DNA of 43,991 nucleotides from assembly GCF_024300625.1 (NCBI RefSeq), contig NZ_CP101322.1:1-43991 (forward strand). Reading direction: 5' to 3'. A program made the position numbers and the translations under genes. Position 1 is the first letter of the stretch. Each line of letters opens with the position of its first letter. A model generated the notes under the pieces. It was not told the origin of the DNA, did not search any database, and saw only the letters and a list, made by a program, of their open reading frames with translations. Shown piece after piece: positions 6,814 to 15,676 of the stretch. This stretch comes from Halovivax gelatinilyticus (GTDB taxonomy: Archaea > Halobacteriota > Halobacteria > Halobacteriales > Natrialbaceae).

Positions 6814-9800
6814 TTACGAATCTTGGTCAGTCTCTAACCGGTTTTTGATGACGTATCCAAGTCCACCGAGACTGGCAATTGTACTCACTACACCGAACCC
6901 GGACATCCCATCGTCGGAAGGTTCCCCCGGTTCAGTTTCACCGTCGTCTTCGTCCTGATCACGGTCGGTCGAATCATCACCCGACGAGTCATCGTCCGAA
7001 CCAGGTGTCTCGTCATCCGATTCGGACTCATCGTCCGACTCTTCTGATTCATCGCCTGCTTCGTCGTCAGCTGATTCGTCTTCCTCATCTGGATCATCAG
7101 ACGGTGGCGGTGGAAGCGACGGACCACCGGTATCCCCTTCGTCGTCATCTTCATCCTCGTCTTCTTCGTCGCTGGTGACTGTGATCGACTCAGAAGCGAT
7201 TGGATCTTCCGGACTGTAGCCACCGGGTGGCAGTAACACCGCAAGGATTTCCTCGCCGCCTATAAGTTCCCGCTCGAGTTCAAGCACAACGCCTGTTCCC
7301 TCCTCTCCCGGGTAAGTAACAATCGGACCAGCGGTGAGTTCATCCCCTACTTTATCTCCAATCCGAAGTCGAAGAGAATCTTCATCTAACCCGTCATCGG
7401 CTCTGTAATCCACACGGACTTCTGAACTCCCCTCTGTTGGTGGTTCAGCAAACCTCACATACGATAATTTTTCCACGTCAAATCCCGTTGAAGCTTCCTC
7501 GTCGTCTGTTTCAACAGTTAACACGTATTGCCCAGTTTGTAACGTGTCCGTTCCAATTGTAGTTACGTATTCAATTGATTCATTCTGGCCAAGTGACGGT
7601 TCACCAAGTGACCCAGAGAGATACTCAACACCACCATGATCAGTGATTTCCCACTTGACGGGTTGTTCGTCTGGTTGCCCATAGTTCGTAACCTCAACCG
7701 AAATCTCATACTCCGCTTCGACAGGAATTACGTCCGGCGCATCTAATCCAGAAACTTGAAATGATGGAGAACTATCGGACACGAGATCGATTGTCCGGGT
7801 TACCTCCTCGTACGCAAGGTGGAACGCATATGGACACGAACCAATATCTAAACCGTCAGTATCAAGAGTAAATTCAAAGATCCGCTCTTCACCAGGTGTC
7901 AACGAATACTCGACCGACTCGAAGAGGTCACCAGCGACAGTGAAATCCAGACTCCCATCCCTTTCCTCAGTAGAAGCATTTTCAACAGTCACCTCAAAAT
8001 CAACGGATTCACCAACGACCGCTTCTGCCGGAGCATCAACCTTCGTTATTAGAACTGGGTTTTCCCACAAGAGTTCCGGATACCCACTAGTGGTAACCCA
8101 AACATCATCGAAATTGAGACCAGTCATGGAGTCGCTGGCTGACTCTCCAGTCATTTCGTCAGTAGTCAATCCAGTACCACCGCCCGGAGACGAGCTCTGC
8201 CCTGTCGCCTCAATATCCCAATACGAATCTTCAACTTCTCCACCGTCATTAATCCCGCCGATCAACCCGTTCCCCCCATCGATCACACCGCTAGCGTAAC
8301 ACTCAACCACTGAACCGCCGAAATACTCCTGACCAACGATCCCGCCACCGCGCCCCCCATCATCGTACAGTTCCCCAGAGAAGTAACACTGCTGAATAGT
8401 TTGACCCGACAGTTGACCGACGATCCCACCAGATGTGTTACTTTCAGCAATGACAGTCGCATCAGAACTGGAACCAACTACCATCACATCATCACTCCCA
8501 GAGGATGTCCCGCCAACTATCCCACCCACATGACGACGCCCGGACACCTCACCGGAAGAACTAACCCGTTCAAAAAGAACCCCATCACTTGAATTTCCAG
8601 CGATAATCCCAGCAAACTCCGAATCTCCCGCATCTACAAACGCATCGCGGACCCGGAGATCGTGAACCCGTGCAAAACCCCCTACATTACCGAACAAACC
8701 AAGTCCCTCAAACTGGTCGAGCGAATCGTGAAGAACAAGCCCAGAAATACTGTAACCACGCCCATCAAACGAACCAGTGAAGGGATCGCTACGCGTTCCA
8801 ATCCGCTCAAACGAAGAGAACCCTGAAAGATCAATATCGTCGACGAGCGCAAAGTGATCTGTTGGCGATAGTATTCCATACGCTAACTCTGCCGGGGTCG
8901 ATACCTCATACGGATCAGATTCAGTCCCACTACCACTAGGCCGTTCAGCAACGATTACGGACTCAACACTCGTTCGCTCCGTAAGCCCAACGATTACCTC
9001 AACCTCACCAGGTTCCTCAGGAGCCGTAATAGGAAACGATACCGTTTCTCTCGAACCCGGCACAACCGGTACACTCGTCTCACCAACAACATCATCATCG
9101 ATAAAAACCTGTACAAACGCTTCACCGTCCTCAGGACCGCCAATCCCCATCACTTCCACGTCCATCTCTCGTTCCTCACCAGCCTCCATAGCTGGCGGCA
9201 GGTCAACCTCGGCAATATCACCAATCGGTTCATCAGACGGCTCCACAGACGCCGTTACACTCGCCAAGGGATCGAGTCCTCGAGGATCATCATCGACAAT
9301 AACGACGCGGACGTTCCGACCCTGAATAAACGGGATACCAAGACCCTCCTCAAGATCAACACTGATCGTATCACTATCACCAGGTGAGATCGTAGCGAGC
9401 GTTTGAGCGTCACCTTCCTCGGTCTCAACGCGTACCGCCACGGGCCCATCAGAGTCGTACCCGGAAGTTAATTCGTATGAGACGAACAGTTCTTCATCAC
9501 CAGCAACCGGGTCTTCATCAAATTCCACTCGGCCAATCGGTTGCGTCGTATCTGTATCAACCGCAGATGAGAGCGACGCAGTATCAGGATCGACAGCAGC
9601 AATCGATATCTCCTCATCAGCAGTAACGGCCCGAGTTAAATCGACTTCTTTTACCGAAATAGTGTCAGGGTCAACCACAACCGGTGACTCAGCAATCGAT
9701 TCACCATCCTCATCGAACACGTCAATCACATACGATTCTTCATCAGGCCACGAACACACGTCCACTGAAACAACCGAATCACCAATTGCTAACGGGCGAT

Positions 9801-10824
9801 CATACCGTACCGAAACAGACGTTGTATGCCGACCAAGGAACGATTCCATTTCCTCAGAAATAAATCGATGACCAACGTTCGGATACGTGCGAAACCACCC
9901 GGTAAACCCAGCCTCTTCGTAGATCCCCCGGCACATGGGCATCCGTTCAACTTGCATGTGTTCACCATAGACATCAAGCGCAAGTTGCCGAAGTTCATCT
10001 GACCACGCATCACCATACGGAATCGTATCATTATCGTCATCACCACCCAAGTACACGAACTGATCTACGCCCCGCCAGGCCTCCAAGTCAAATCCTTTCC
10101 CGGTCAGGTCCTCCAAATCGTCAATCCCCACGTGATACTCAACAACCCGCCCATCTACCTCCGACCGAGGCAATAACGCCGTGCCGTTAATCCCGCCTGC
10201 AATCGACGCGCGAACGCGCTCAGGATGAATCGCCGAGAACCGATTCACAAAATTCCCAGTCGCAGAAAACCCGTTCATCAAAAATTCCTCAAGAACCTCG
10301 ATCTCGAACGTCGATTCAATCTGTTCTCTCACATGGTCAACCATCGAAAGTAACTGTAAATCGATTCGTTCAAGCGGACCACCATCGATCTCCAGCGTCT
10401 GTCGGTCTAATGCGTGCGTATAATGTTTCCAATCCACCGGTTCAGATGACGGTCGCGGAAAAATCGGAACAATCGCTGGAATGCCGAGAGCATCACACAG
10501 ATTCCGCGTCCGACCATCCGGTTCAAGACGGCTCTCCGCCCGTTCCCGATGCTCATCTAAATCATCAGACGAGAAACCAGAATTGTTCGGCTCAACCAAC
10601 AATCGACAAGAATCATTCAAATCCGTATCAGGCACGTACACCAAGTACGGATACTCGAACCCAGCATCCGAATCCTTAGCAACCTCGACCATCTCACCCT
10701 TCGGAAACCCTCCAGAACTAGCCGACGAAATACTAGACGCACCACCCACAAGACTCACACCAACAATCGATTGCAACGCACTACGGCGGTACAATGACAA
10801 ACCTGAACGACCTGTATCAGCCAT
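6814..10824 (-). CDS. Giant secreted alpha/beta-hydrolase / GLUG / CARDB-like surface protein
   Basis: 1336 residues from the ATG at 10824. A Tat-like signal (YRRSALQSIVGVSLVGG, about residues 12-28) is followed by an alpha/beta-hydrolase-like domain (about 50-335) with a nucleophile elbow GFSATG (Ser about 187) and a late His in NVGHRF (about 319), as in PHB-depolymerase-like esterases. Then come several Ig/CARDB-like beta domains and a GLUG-type repeat region (about 630-890; repeated GGIVG and GLGLFGNV). More CARDB-like domains and an Asp/Ser/Glu-rich stalk follow, and the end is MSGFGVVSTIASLGGLGYVI plus basic residues, a PGF-CTERM-like anchor for archaeosortase processing. Probable role: cell-surface enzyme or adhesin. 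It has no operon partner. An upstream in-frame ATG (10923) is rejected because it would bury the signal peptide. Confidence 0.8.
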   Translation of the reverse strand: MADTGRSGLSLYRRSALQSIVGVSLVGGASSISSASSGGFPKGEMVEVAKDSDAGFEYPYLVYVPDTDLNDSCRLLVEPNNSGFSSDDLDEHRERAESRLEPDGRTRNLCDALGIPAIVPIFPRPSSEPVDWKHYTHALDRQTLEIDGGPLERIDLQLLSMVDHVREQIESTFEIEVLEEFLMNGFSATGNFVNRFSAIHPERVRASIAGGINGTALLPRSEVDGRVVEYHVGIDDLEDLTGKGFDLEAWRGVDQFVYLGGDDDNDTIPYGDAWSDELRQLALDVYGEHMQVERMPMCRGIYEEAGFTGWFRTYPNVGHRFISEEMESFLGRHTTSVSVRYDRPLAIGDSVVSVDVCSWPDEESYVIDVFDEDGESIAESPVVVDPDTISVKEVDLTRAVTADEEISIAAVDPDTASLSSAVDTDTTQPIGRVEFDEDPVAGDEELFVSYELTSGYDSDGPVAVRVETEEGDAQTLATISPGDSDTISVDLEEGLGIPFIQGRNVRVVIVDDDPRGLDPLASVTASVEPSDEPIGDIAEVDLPPAMEAGEEREMDVEVMGIGGPEDGEAFVQVFIDDDVVGETSVPVVPGSRETVSFPITAPEEPGEVEVIVGLTERTSVESVIVAERPSGSGTESDPYEVSTPAELAYGILSPTDHFALVDDIDLSGFSSFERIGTRSDPFTGSFDGRGYSISGLVLHDSLDQFEGLGLFGNVGGFARVHDLRVRDAFVDAGDSEFAGIIAGNSSDGVLFERVSSSGEVSGRRHVGGIVGGTSSGSDDVMVVGSSSDATVIAESNTSGGIVGQLSGQTIQQCYFSGELYDDGGRGGGIVGQEYFGGSVVECYASGVIDGGNGLIGGINDGGEVEDSYWDIEATGQSSSPGGGTGLTTDEMTGESASDSMTGLNFDDVWVTTSGYPELLWENPVLITKVDAPAEAVVGESVDFEVTVENASTEERDGSLDFTVAGDLFESVEYSLTPGEERIFEFTLDTDGLDIGSCPYAFHLAYEEVTRTIDLVSDSSPSFQVSGLDAPDVIPVEAEYEISVEVTNYGQPDEQPVKWEITDHGGVEYLSGSLGEPSLGQNESIEYVTTIGTDTLQTGQYVLTVETDDEEASTGFDVEKLSYVRFAEPPTEGSSEVRVDYRADDGLDEDSLRLRIGDKVGDELTAGPIVTYPGEEGTGVVLELERELIGGEEILAVLLPPGGYSPEDPIASESITVTSDEEDEDEDDDEGDTGGPSLPPPPSDDPDEEDESADDEAGDESEESDDESESDDETPGSDDDSSGDDSTDRDQDEDDGETEPGEPSDDGMSGFGVVSTIASLGGLGYVIKNRLETDQDS

Positions 10825-10845
10825 GCCAAAACATTTTACCCACCA

Positions 10846-10853
10846 TATGTAAA
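10846..10853 (-). promoter_or_regulatory. TATA box for the surface protein gene
   Basis: TTTACATA on the minus strand, 21 bases before the ATG at 10824. It supports a leaderless start at that ATG. Confidence 0.5.
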
Positions 10854-10979
10854 GCAATTGGCCGGTGCTGAGATCAATTCCAAAATAGCAACTCGCTTCG
10901 AATCGGGAACACACGAGAATCACTCACAGACAACAGCACCCGAATCCGACACTAATCGATAATTCATAAACGGGTGCGC

Positions 10980-12023
10980 CTACAACGCGGATTCCGCCCG
11001 TTCTAACGCATCAATCACGTCACGAAGCAACGCCGGTAACTCACCACCCTCACCGTCACCTGACACCGCCACCACACCTTCCTCACCACCCAACTGCTCC
11101 GCTTGCGATTCCGAGTCGATCGACGCATCCTTGTTACCAGCACCATCCGTAACGGGTTCCGAGACGCGATCAAGGCGTTGCTGCCGATCCGACTCGCCCA
11201 CCTCAACTGACCCGGTCGTCTCCGATCGAGTCCCGGTCACTGGCCGCCCGCCGCGACTGAACGCGTCAAGCGGGAACGCGTACGCGTTCGCGCGTTTTTC
11301 CTTGTTAAACGTCGTTCGACGCGTCACACCGAGCACGTCAGCAACCGTTCGCCGATCACACCCGCGATTCAACGCTAACCTGACCTGCTCGTCCTCCATG
11401 CGTTGCAACAGTAACTGCGGGTCGTCCGGGATGTACCCGCGCGCAGAGTTCTCCACTTGATCCGTCAATCCCCATTCACCCGTTTCGATATCTTTATCGA
11501 CTACTTGCCGGTCACGCGACTCGACGATGTTGTCGAGTCCCATAAGCACCCACAGGCGCTCACGAACCGCAGAAACCGATAACTCACCCGTCAACGCAGC
11601 CGCAACATCACCGGTTCGTGCCGGCCCGGAATCCGCCAGGACCTGCAGGATCTCGATATCCTGAGGCAACAACACGGTGAGATCCTCCTCCGTAATGTTG
11701 ACCGGGGCATCCGCCGGCGTAGATTGTTGGTGATGCCAGCTGTGACACGATCGGCAAATCAACGTTAGATTCGCCAGGTCGTGCTCGCCCATCCCGGTCG
11801 GCTCCCGCTCGATATGATGCGCTTGCAACGCCGCTAACCCGCCTTTCTCCGGGCCACGACGACCACAAAGCTGGCACCGATACTCGTACTCCGTCAACAC
11901 AGCCTCGCGCGTCGCCGGATCAACCGTTTCATGACACGCCGCAGGCCCACGCACATCAGTATCCTCATTCGTCGTCGATTCGCCACTCGATTCGCCGTGA
12001 GTTCGTCGATCAGTTTCTTGCAT
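10980..12023 (-). CDS. HNH endonuclease with winged-helix region
   Basis: 347 residues. An HNH zinc-finger nuclease core lies at about 48-98: YRCQLCG (Cys50, Cys53), LQAHHIE (His69-His70, catalytic His), then LICRSCHSWHH (Cys90, Cys93, His94, His97). Residues 110-190 read as a winged helix (DIEILQVLADSGPARTGDVA), and 200-245 contain a second helix-turn-helix (CDRRTVADVLGVTRRTTFNK). The tail is an acidic linker plus a short amphipathic helix. It lies 132 bases behind the HRAMP-like operon on the same strand. Described HRAMP loci are reported to carry variable nucleases, so this may be the DNA-cleaving accessory of that operon. That link rests on position only. HNH proteins of this kind also occur alone on haloarchaeal mobile elements. 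Confidence 0.8.
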   Translation of the reverse strand: MQETDRRTHGESSGESTTNEDTDVRGPAACHETVDPATREAVLTEYEYRCQLCGRRGPEKGGLAALQAHHIEREPTGMGEHDLANLTLICRSCHSWHHQQSTPADAPVNITEEDLTVLLPQDIEILQVLADSGPARTGDVAAALTGELSVSAVRERLWVLMGLDNIVESRDRQVVDKDIETGEWGLTDQVENSARGYIPDDPQLLLQRMEDEQVRLALNRGCDRRTVADVLGVTRRTTFNKEKRANAYAFPLDAFSRGGRPVTGTRSETTGSVEVGESDRQQRLDRVSEPVTDGAGNKDASIDSESQAEQLGGEEGVVAVSGDGEGGELPALLRDVIDALERAESAL

Positions 12024-12155
12024 GTATCACGTACCGCTCGCATCACTCATCCTCGATTCAACCACCGCGCACCACGTGATGTATCGCTTCAAACCGCACC
12101 CCACTCCGAACCTCACCGCACATCACCGTCCAGCACTCCCGTCACCATCCACGAA

Positions 12156-12818
12156 TCACCCGTTACGCGTACACGTCAACGACTTCAACTTGAAATCCGA
12201 TTTCGAACAGTAGCGCTCCGCGAGCACCCCTAACTCGCGCGTCCGCAACACGTCCGCGACGTTATGCAACACGAGCGCCACGAACTCCCCGCGCTCAAAC
12301 GCCGCCACCGCCTCACTACTCTCCACGAACGGATCCAACTCACCAACCGACCCCCCGCACAACGCATCGTACACGCCAACGAGATCCCGACACTCATCCC
12401 CACCTATCGTCGTGTTAAACCGTTTCGACACGACCGGTAGCAAATCCGTGTACGGTACCTCATCGAACGGCCACGCAACATCATTCATCGAAAGCCGCGT
12501 CCGTAAAAACGGTAAATCGAACCCGGATCGCCACGTCTCACCATTAAACGCCGCCAACAACACGTCATCACCAGCCAACCGGTCACGCGAAAACGCACCC
12601 ACCGCCTCCAACAACGCCGCCTCAGACGCGTGCACCGACAACTGCACATGACACTCCACGCGATCCTGCACCCTCGACTCCAAACCACTCGCATCCCGAC
12701 CACCCGACTGAACGAACACGCGCACCCCTAACGGGAACGCGAACCCAGCAACCGTCACCTCATCACGAACCGAGAACCCAGTCGTCTCAATATCAAACGC
12801 CACCAACTCCAACACCAT
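12156..12818 (-). CDS. DEDD-type 3'-5' exonuclease (HRAMP-associated nuclease)
   Basis: 220 residues. Exo I reads AFDIETTGF (Asp9, Glu11). Exo II is NGETWRSGFDLPFL (Asp about 101). Exo III is LHNVADVLRT (His about 185, Asp about 189). The spacing of Exo III matches the DEDDy group of polymerase-B and YprB-type exonucleases, but His stands where Tyr usually does. The short length means a stand-alone nuclease domain. The ATG at 12818 overlaps the stop of the Cas5-like gene by one base (TGATG), with GGAGGTGA just upstream, so it is translated as part of the same operon. Expected role: trimming or degrading nucleic acid recognised by the RAMP complex. Whether it acts on RNA or DNA cannot be told. 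Confidence 0.75.
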   Translation of the reverse strand: MVLELVAFDIETTGFSVRDEVTVAGFAFPLGVRVFVQSGGRDASGLESRVQDRVECHVQLSVHASEAALLEAVGAFSRDRLAGDDVLLAAFNGETWRSGFDLPFLRTRLSMNDVAWPFDEVPYTDLLPVVSKRFNTTIGGDECRDLVGVYDALCGGSVGELDPFVESSEAVAAFERGEFVALVLHNVADVLRTRELGVLAERYCSKSDFKLKSLTCTRNG

Positions 12819-13759
12819 CACGCCTCACCTCCACCCGTCACGCCAACCCGATCCGGAACGCGATCCTCACCCGCCGGCCTGACACGGAACTCACCGAACC
12901 CGAACCGCGAATGCGTCCCGACACGAACCACACCGTTACGCGCCGTCCCAACCGGATCATCACCCGCATACCAAACCACCTGCCCATGATCAACCGTTCG
13001 AAGCGAAAACACGTCCTCACCCTGCACGAGGCGCTCCTCACGCTCACGCAACCCATCACGCTCAACACCCCACCACCACGGCACCGACTGACCATCCGCC
13101 CCCGGGAACTCACTCGCCAACACGAACGGCGACACCAACTCCAACACGAACCCACCAGACCCGGAACGCGACACACGCCGATAATCCAACTCGTCAAGAT
13201 CAACCACCTGCGAATCCACCAGCGACAACTCACCGAACCCGTAATTCCGCGCCCCACCAACACGCACCCCATCCAACACCTCACGAGACACCGGAACCAC
13301 GTCACGCCCCCCAGACTCACCATGCAAATAACACTGCACGAACCACCGAACCGACCGCTTCGACGTCCGCACCTCCGGCGGCCGCCCAAACCACAACTTC
13401 GACCCGAACGCCACGCGCCCACCATGCGTCACCAACGGGTGCACATTATGCGCATCCCGCGGCCGCGACGACTTCAACCAACGCTGCGCCGCATCACGAA
13501 ACACGAACAAATCATCGTACCGCTCAACCGGCGGTAACGACCCGCCAACCTTCCCCAACGAACCAGACCACGAATGCCACGACGGCGCATCACCGTACTC
13601 ACCCGGAACGAACACGCCGTGACTCACGCACAACGCCCGGCGCGTCACCGCATCCACGCGACGCGAAATCGCGTTCCACAACGCATGCCCCGACACGTAA
13701 AACGGGTTCCCCGCGTAATCCGTCTCCACCTCGAACAACACCTGCTGAATCCGCGTCAC
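12818..13759 (-). CDS. Cas5-like RAMP protein of an HRAMP system
   Basis: 313 residues from the GTG at 13757-13759, which overlaps the stop of the preceding mini-ORF as GTGA. Two ferredoxin-like (RRM/RAMP) halves are suggested by two glycine-rich loops, GGARNYGFGE (about 168-177) and GTHSRFGFGEF (about 281-291). An early YVSGHALWNAISRR segment (about 21-34) matches the conserved helix after the first strand of RAMPs. Diverged Cas5 and Cas7 homologues together with an uncharacterised protein and nucleases define the HRAMP type of derived class 1 CRISPR-Cas system known from Halobacteria. The open frame continues upstream to 13963, but that part overlaps the previous gene and has implausible Trp/Arg-rich composition. 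Cas5 versus Cas6/Cas7 identity is not certain. Confidence 0.7.
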   Translation of the reverse strand: MTRIQQVLFEVETDYAGNPFYVSGHALWNAISRRVDAVTRRALCVSHGVFVPGEYGDAPSWHSWSGSLGKVGGSLPPVERYDDLFVFRDAAQRWLKSSRPRDAHNVHPLVTHGGRVAFGSKLWFGRPPEVRTSKRSVRWFVQCYLHGESGGRDVVPVSREVLDGVRVGGARNYGFGELSLVDSQVVDLDELDYRRVSRSGSGGFVLELVSPFVLASEFPGADGQSVPWWWGVERDGLREREERLVQGEDVFSLRTVDHGQVVWYAGDDPVGTARNGVVRVGTHSRFGFGEFRVRPAGEDRVPDRVGVTGGGEA

Positions 13760-13845
13760 ACCAACCACCCCGCACACACCCCGTTTCCACTGCCACACCC
13801 AACACAACCCCTCACACCACCACACACGCAACCAGCGCTCACCAT
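13756..13845 (-). CDS. 29-residue Cys-rich mini-ORF bridging two HRAMP genes
   Basis: The reading is MVSAGCVCGGVRGCVGCGSG then NGVCAGWLV and a stop, with five cysteines at 6, 8, 14, 17 and 23. Its ATG overlaps the stop of the upstream gene by one base (TGATG), and its stop overlaps the GTG start of the Cas5-like gene by four bases (GTGA). The other coding junctions of this operon have the same kind of overlap, which is the main argument that it is translated. It would otherwise leave an 85-base gap in a very compact operon. It could be a zinc-binding microprotein or only a coupling leader peptide. I know of no homologue. Confidence 0.45.
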   Translation of the reverse strand: MVSAGCVCGGVRGCVGCGSGNGVCAGWLV

Positions 13846-14699
13846 CACCCCTCCACCTCCCACGCACCACGCACACCGTCACTACCCAACTCGAACCGAG
13901 CAACGAAATCCTCGATGTACTGTAACGCAACCGACCACGACCGGATCCGACGCAACTGCGCATCCAACACCATCAACTCCCGCCGATCCACCTCGAACGG
14001 ACGACCCGACAACCGCGACCACGTATCCGCAAACGACCGCGCCGGCCCCGACCCAAGCCGCGCCACCACCCCACCCGCCGGCTCACCCGTCACCCGCAAC
14101 GACACCACCGGCGACCACAACACCGTCCGAAACGGCACCACCACACCACTCTTAACTGCCGCATCCACCCCACCCCTCACCGCACACGCCTCACCCGGCA
14201 CCGCCTCCAAAAACAACTCATCAAACCCGTACCCAGCTCGGTAACAATCCAGCAACGCACCCGCCAACAACACGTGGAACTTCAACGACGTGTACGGGTA
14301 ACACACCGACTCGTTAACCAACGACGCCACATCACTCGTCAACCACGCCGCATGCAACCGTTCAGCACCCGACCGGCAAACCAACCCCTCCACCTCAGCA
14401 GCCGTCGCCACGCCACCGCCCGACTCACCCACCGACTCACCACTCAACAACGATAACCGGTACGGCGACGCGTGATTCGACACCGTCTGCTCCGGTTCCC
14501 CAGACGGTCGACTCAACAACGCCGCATCCCGATCCGCACCCAACGGCACCGCCTCATTCACCCGTACACCCGCGAACTCATCAACCCCCGAACCATGACG
14601 CCGCCCACGCAACTTATGCACATCATGCCTGTACACCGCCACCAACGAACCCACACCCACATCACTCGCAGCGCCACCGACCCCAGACTCGTTCACCAT
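13845..14699 (-). CDS. Conserved uncharacterised protein of the HRAMP operon
   Basis: 284 residues starting MVNESGVGG. The ATG at 14699 overlaps the stop of the Cas7-like gene by one base (TGATG). I see no catalytic motif or membrane segment. The C-terminal half holds beta-strand-like stretches (VVVPFRTVLWSPVVSLRV) and a helical end (RSWSVALQYIEDFVARFEL). Its place between the Cas7-like and Cas5-like genes fits the 'uncharacterised conserved protein' of described HRAMP loci, where it may serve as large or small subunit of the complex. That role is inference. Confidence 0.65.
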   Translation of the reverse strand: MVNESGVGGAASDVGVGSLVAVYRHDVHKLRGRRHGSGVDEFAGVRVNEAVPLGADRDAALLSRPSGEPEQTVSNHASPYRLSLLSGESVGESGGGVATAAEVEGLVCRSGAERLHAAWLTSDVASLVNESVCYPYTSLKFHVLLAGALLDCYRAGYGFDELFLEAVPGEACAVRGGVDAAVKSGVVVPFRTVLWSPVVSLRVTGEPAGGVVARLGSGPARSFADTWSRLSGRPFEVDRRELMVLDAQLRRIRSWSVALQYIEDFVARFELGSDGVRGAWEVEG

Positions 14700-15676
14700 C
14701 ACGACCCGCCTCCAGACACACCGCTACGATCAACAGCCGGGCGTAACTCACCATCCACATCACTCACCCTGTCCTGCAACGCGCGAACGAACTCCGCACG
14801 GTACACATCACGCCACTTCTCATCCTTCTCACGCATCGCCGCCGTCGAATCCTGCGCGCGATTATACACGCGGCGAATCTCCCGATCCGAATACAACGGA
14901 TTCACCACCTCCACATCCGCAATCCCCGCCCCGAAATTCCGCGCCCCACCGAGCTGGAACTCGAACTGATCACTATGCGCATCCAGAAACGACACCGCCT
15001 CAACCAACAACCCCACGAACTCCGGCTTCAACTCCCGAAGCGACAACAACCACGTCCCGTCCACGTTCCCCACCACATCACGCGTCGCATGCCGCAACGG
15101 CTGCCCACCATCATCTCCGTTCCGCGACCGAACCTGCGTGTGTAACTGCCTGTAATGCGCCTCCACCTCACCACGCAACACGTCCACCTGCCGACGAACC
15201 GGCGAAAACCTCACCGGCCGACGCAACAACACGCCCGGCTTCGCACCGAACCCACCAAACAACTCATACACCACACACCCTGACTCACCCGCACCACCCT
15301 CCACGCACGACCCTTTCTCATGATACCCCGCATCGAGATCACGATCATACACGTCCGCACGCATGTAATCCGCATTCGACTCACCCGGATGACACGCCGA
15401 CATCCCCGCAATCTGCAACACTCGCTCACACCCATGCCGCAACCACCCAGACAACGCAAACGGCGAAATCTGCCCACCAATCTGATTCTGCGGATCATCA
15501 GCCTCATACCGACCCGCCGACGCATGATGCCGATCCGTCACCACCCCATCACCCGGCGCCAACAAATCCACCTCCAACCCAACATACACATCCGGAAACG
15601 TCGACTCCGCCAGCTCAGGCAACTCAAACTCACCATCCAAGTGCTCCGTCGCGAACGACAGGTCGTCAGCCGTCAT
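14699..15676 (-). CDS. Cas7-like RAMP protein of an HRAMP system
   Basis: 325 residues from the ATG at 15676, which overlaps the stop of the zinc-ribbon gene as ATGA. That makes it a better start than the ATG 15 bases earlier. Early residues read VVTDRHHASAGRYEA and then IGGQISPFALSGWLRHGCER (about 66-85), the Cas7-type 'small residue-Ser-Gly-x-LR' helix that follows the first strand in RAMPs. A glycine-rich loop GGARNFGAG is at about 244-252. Expected role: backbone subunit that coats a guide RNA in a class 1-type complex. No CRISPR array is present in the window, which agrees with the HRAMP type. I separate it from type IV Csf2 or type III Csm3 only by context. Confidence 0.7.
   Translation of the reverse strand: MTADDLSFATEHLDGEFELPELAESTFPDVYVGLEVDLLAPGDGVVTDRHHASAGRYEADDPQNQIGGQISPFALSGWLRHGCERVLQIAGMSACHPGESNADYMRADVYDRDLDAGYHEKGSCVEGGAGESGCVVYELFGGFGAKPGVLLRRPVRFSPVRRQVDVLRGEVEAHYRQLHTQVRSRNGDDGGQPLRHATRDVVGNVDGTWLLSLRELKPEFVGLLVEAVSFLDAHSDQFEFQLGGARNFGAGIADVEVVNPLYSDREIRRVYNRAQDSTAAMREKDEKWRDVYRAEFVRALQDRVSDVDGELRPAVDRSGVSGGGS

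Noticed and set aside
13760-13963. Upstream extension of the Cas5-like frame to 13963
   Set aside because: It overlaps the 284-aa gene on the same strand, has Trp/Arg/Cys-rich composition unlike a protein start, and the GTG at 13759 gives the operon's usual 4-base overlap.
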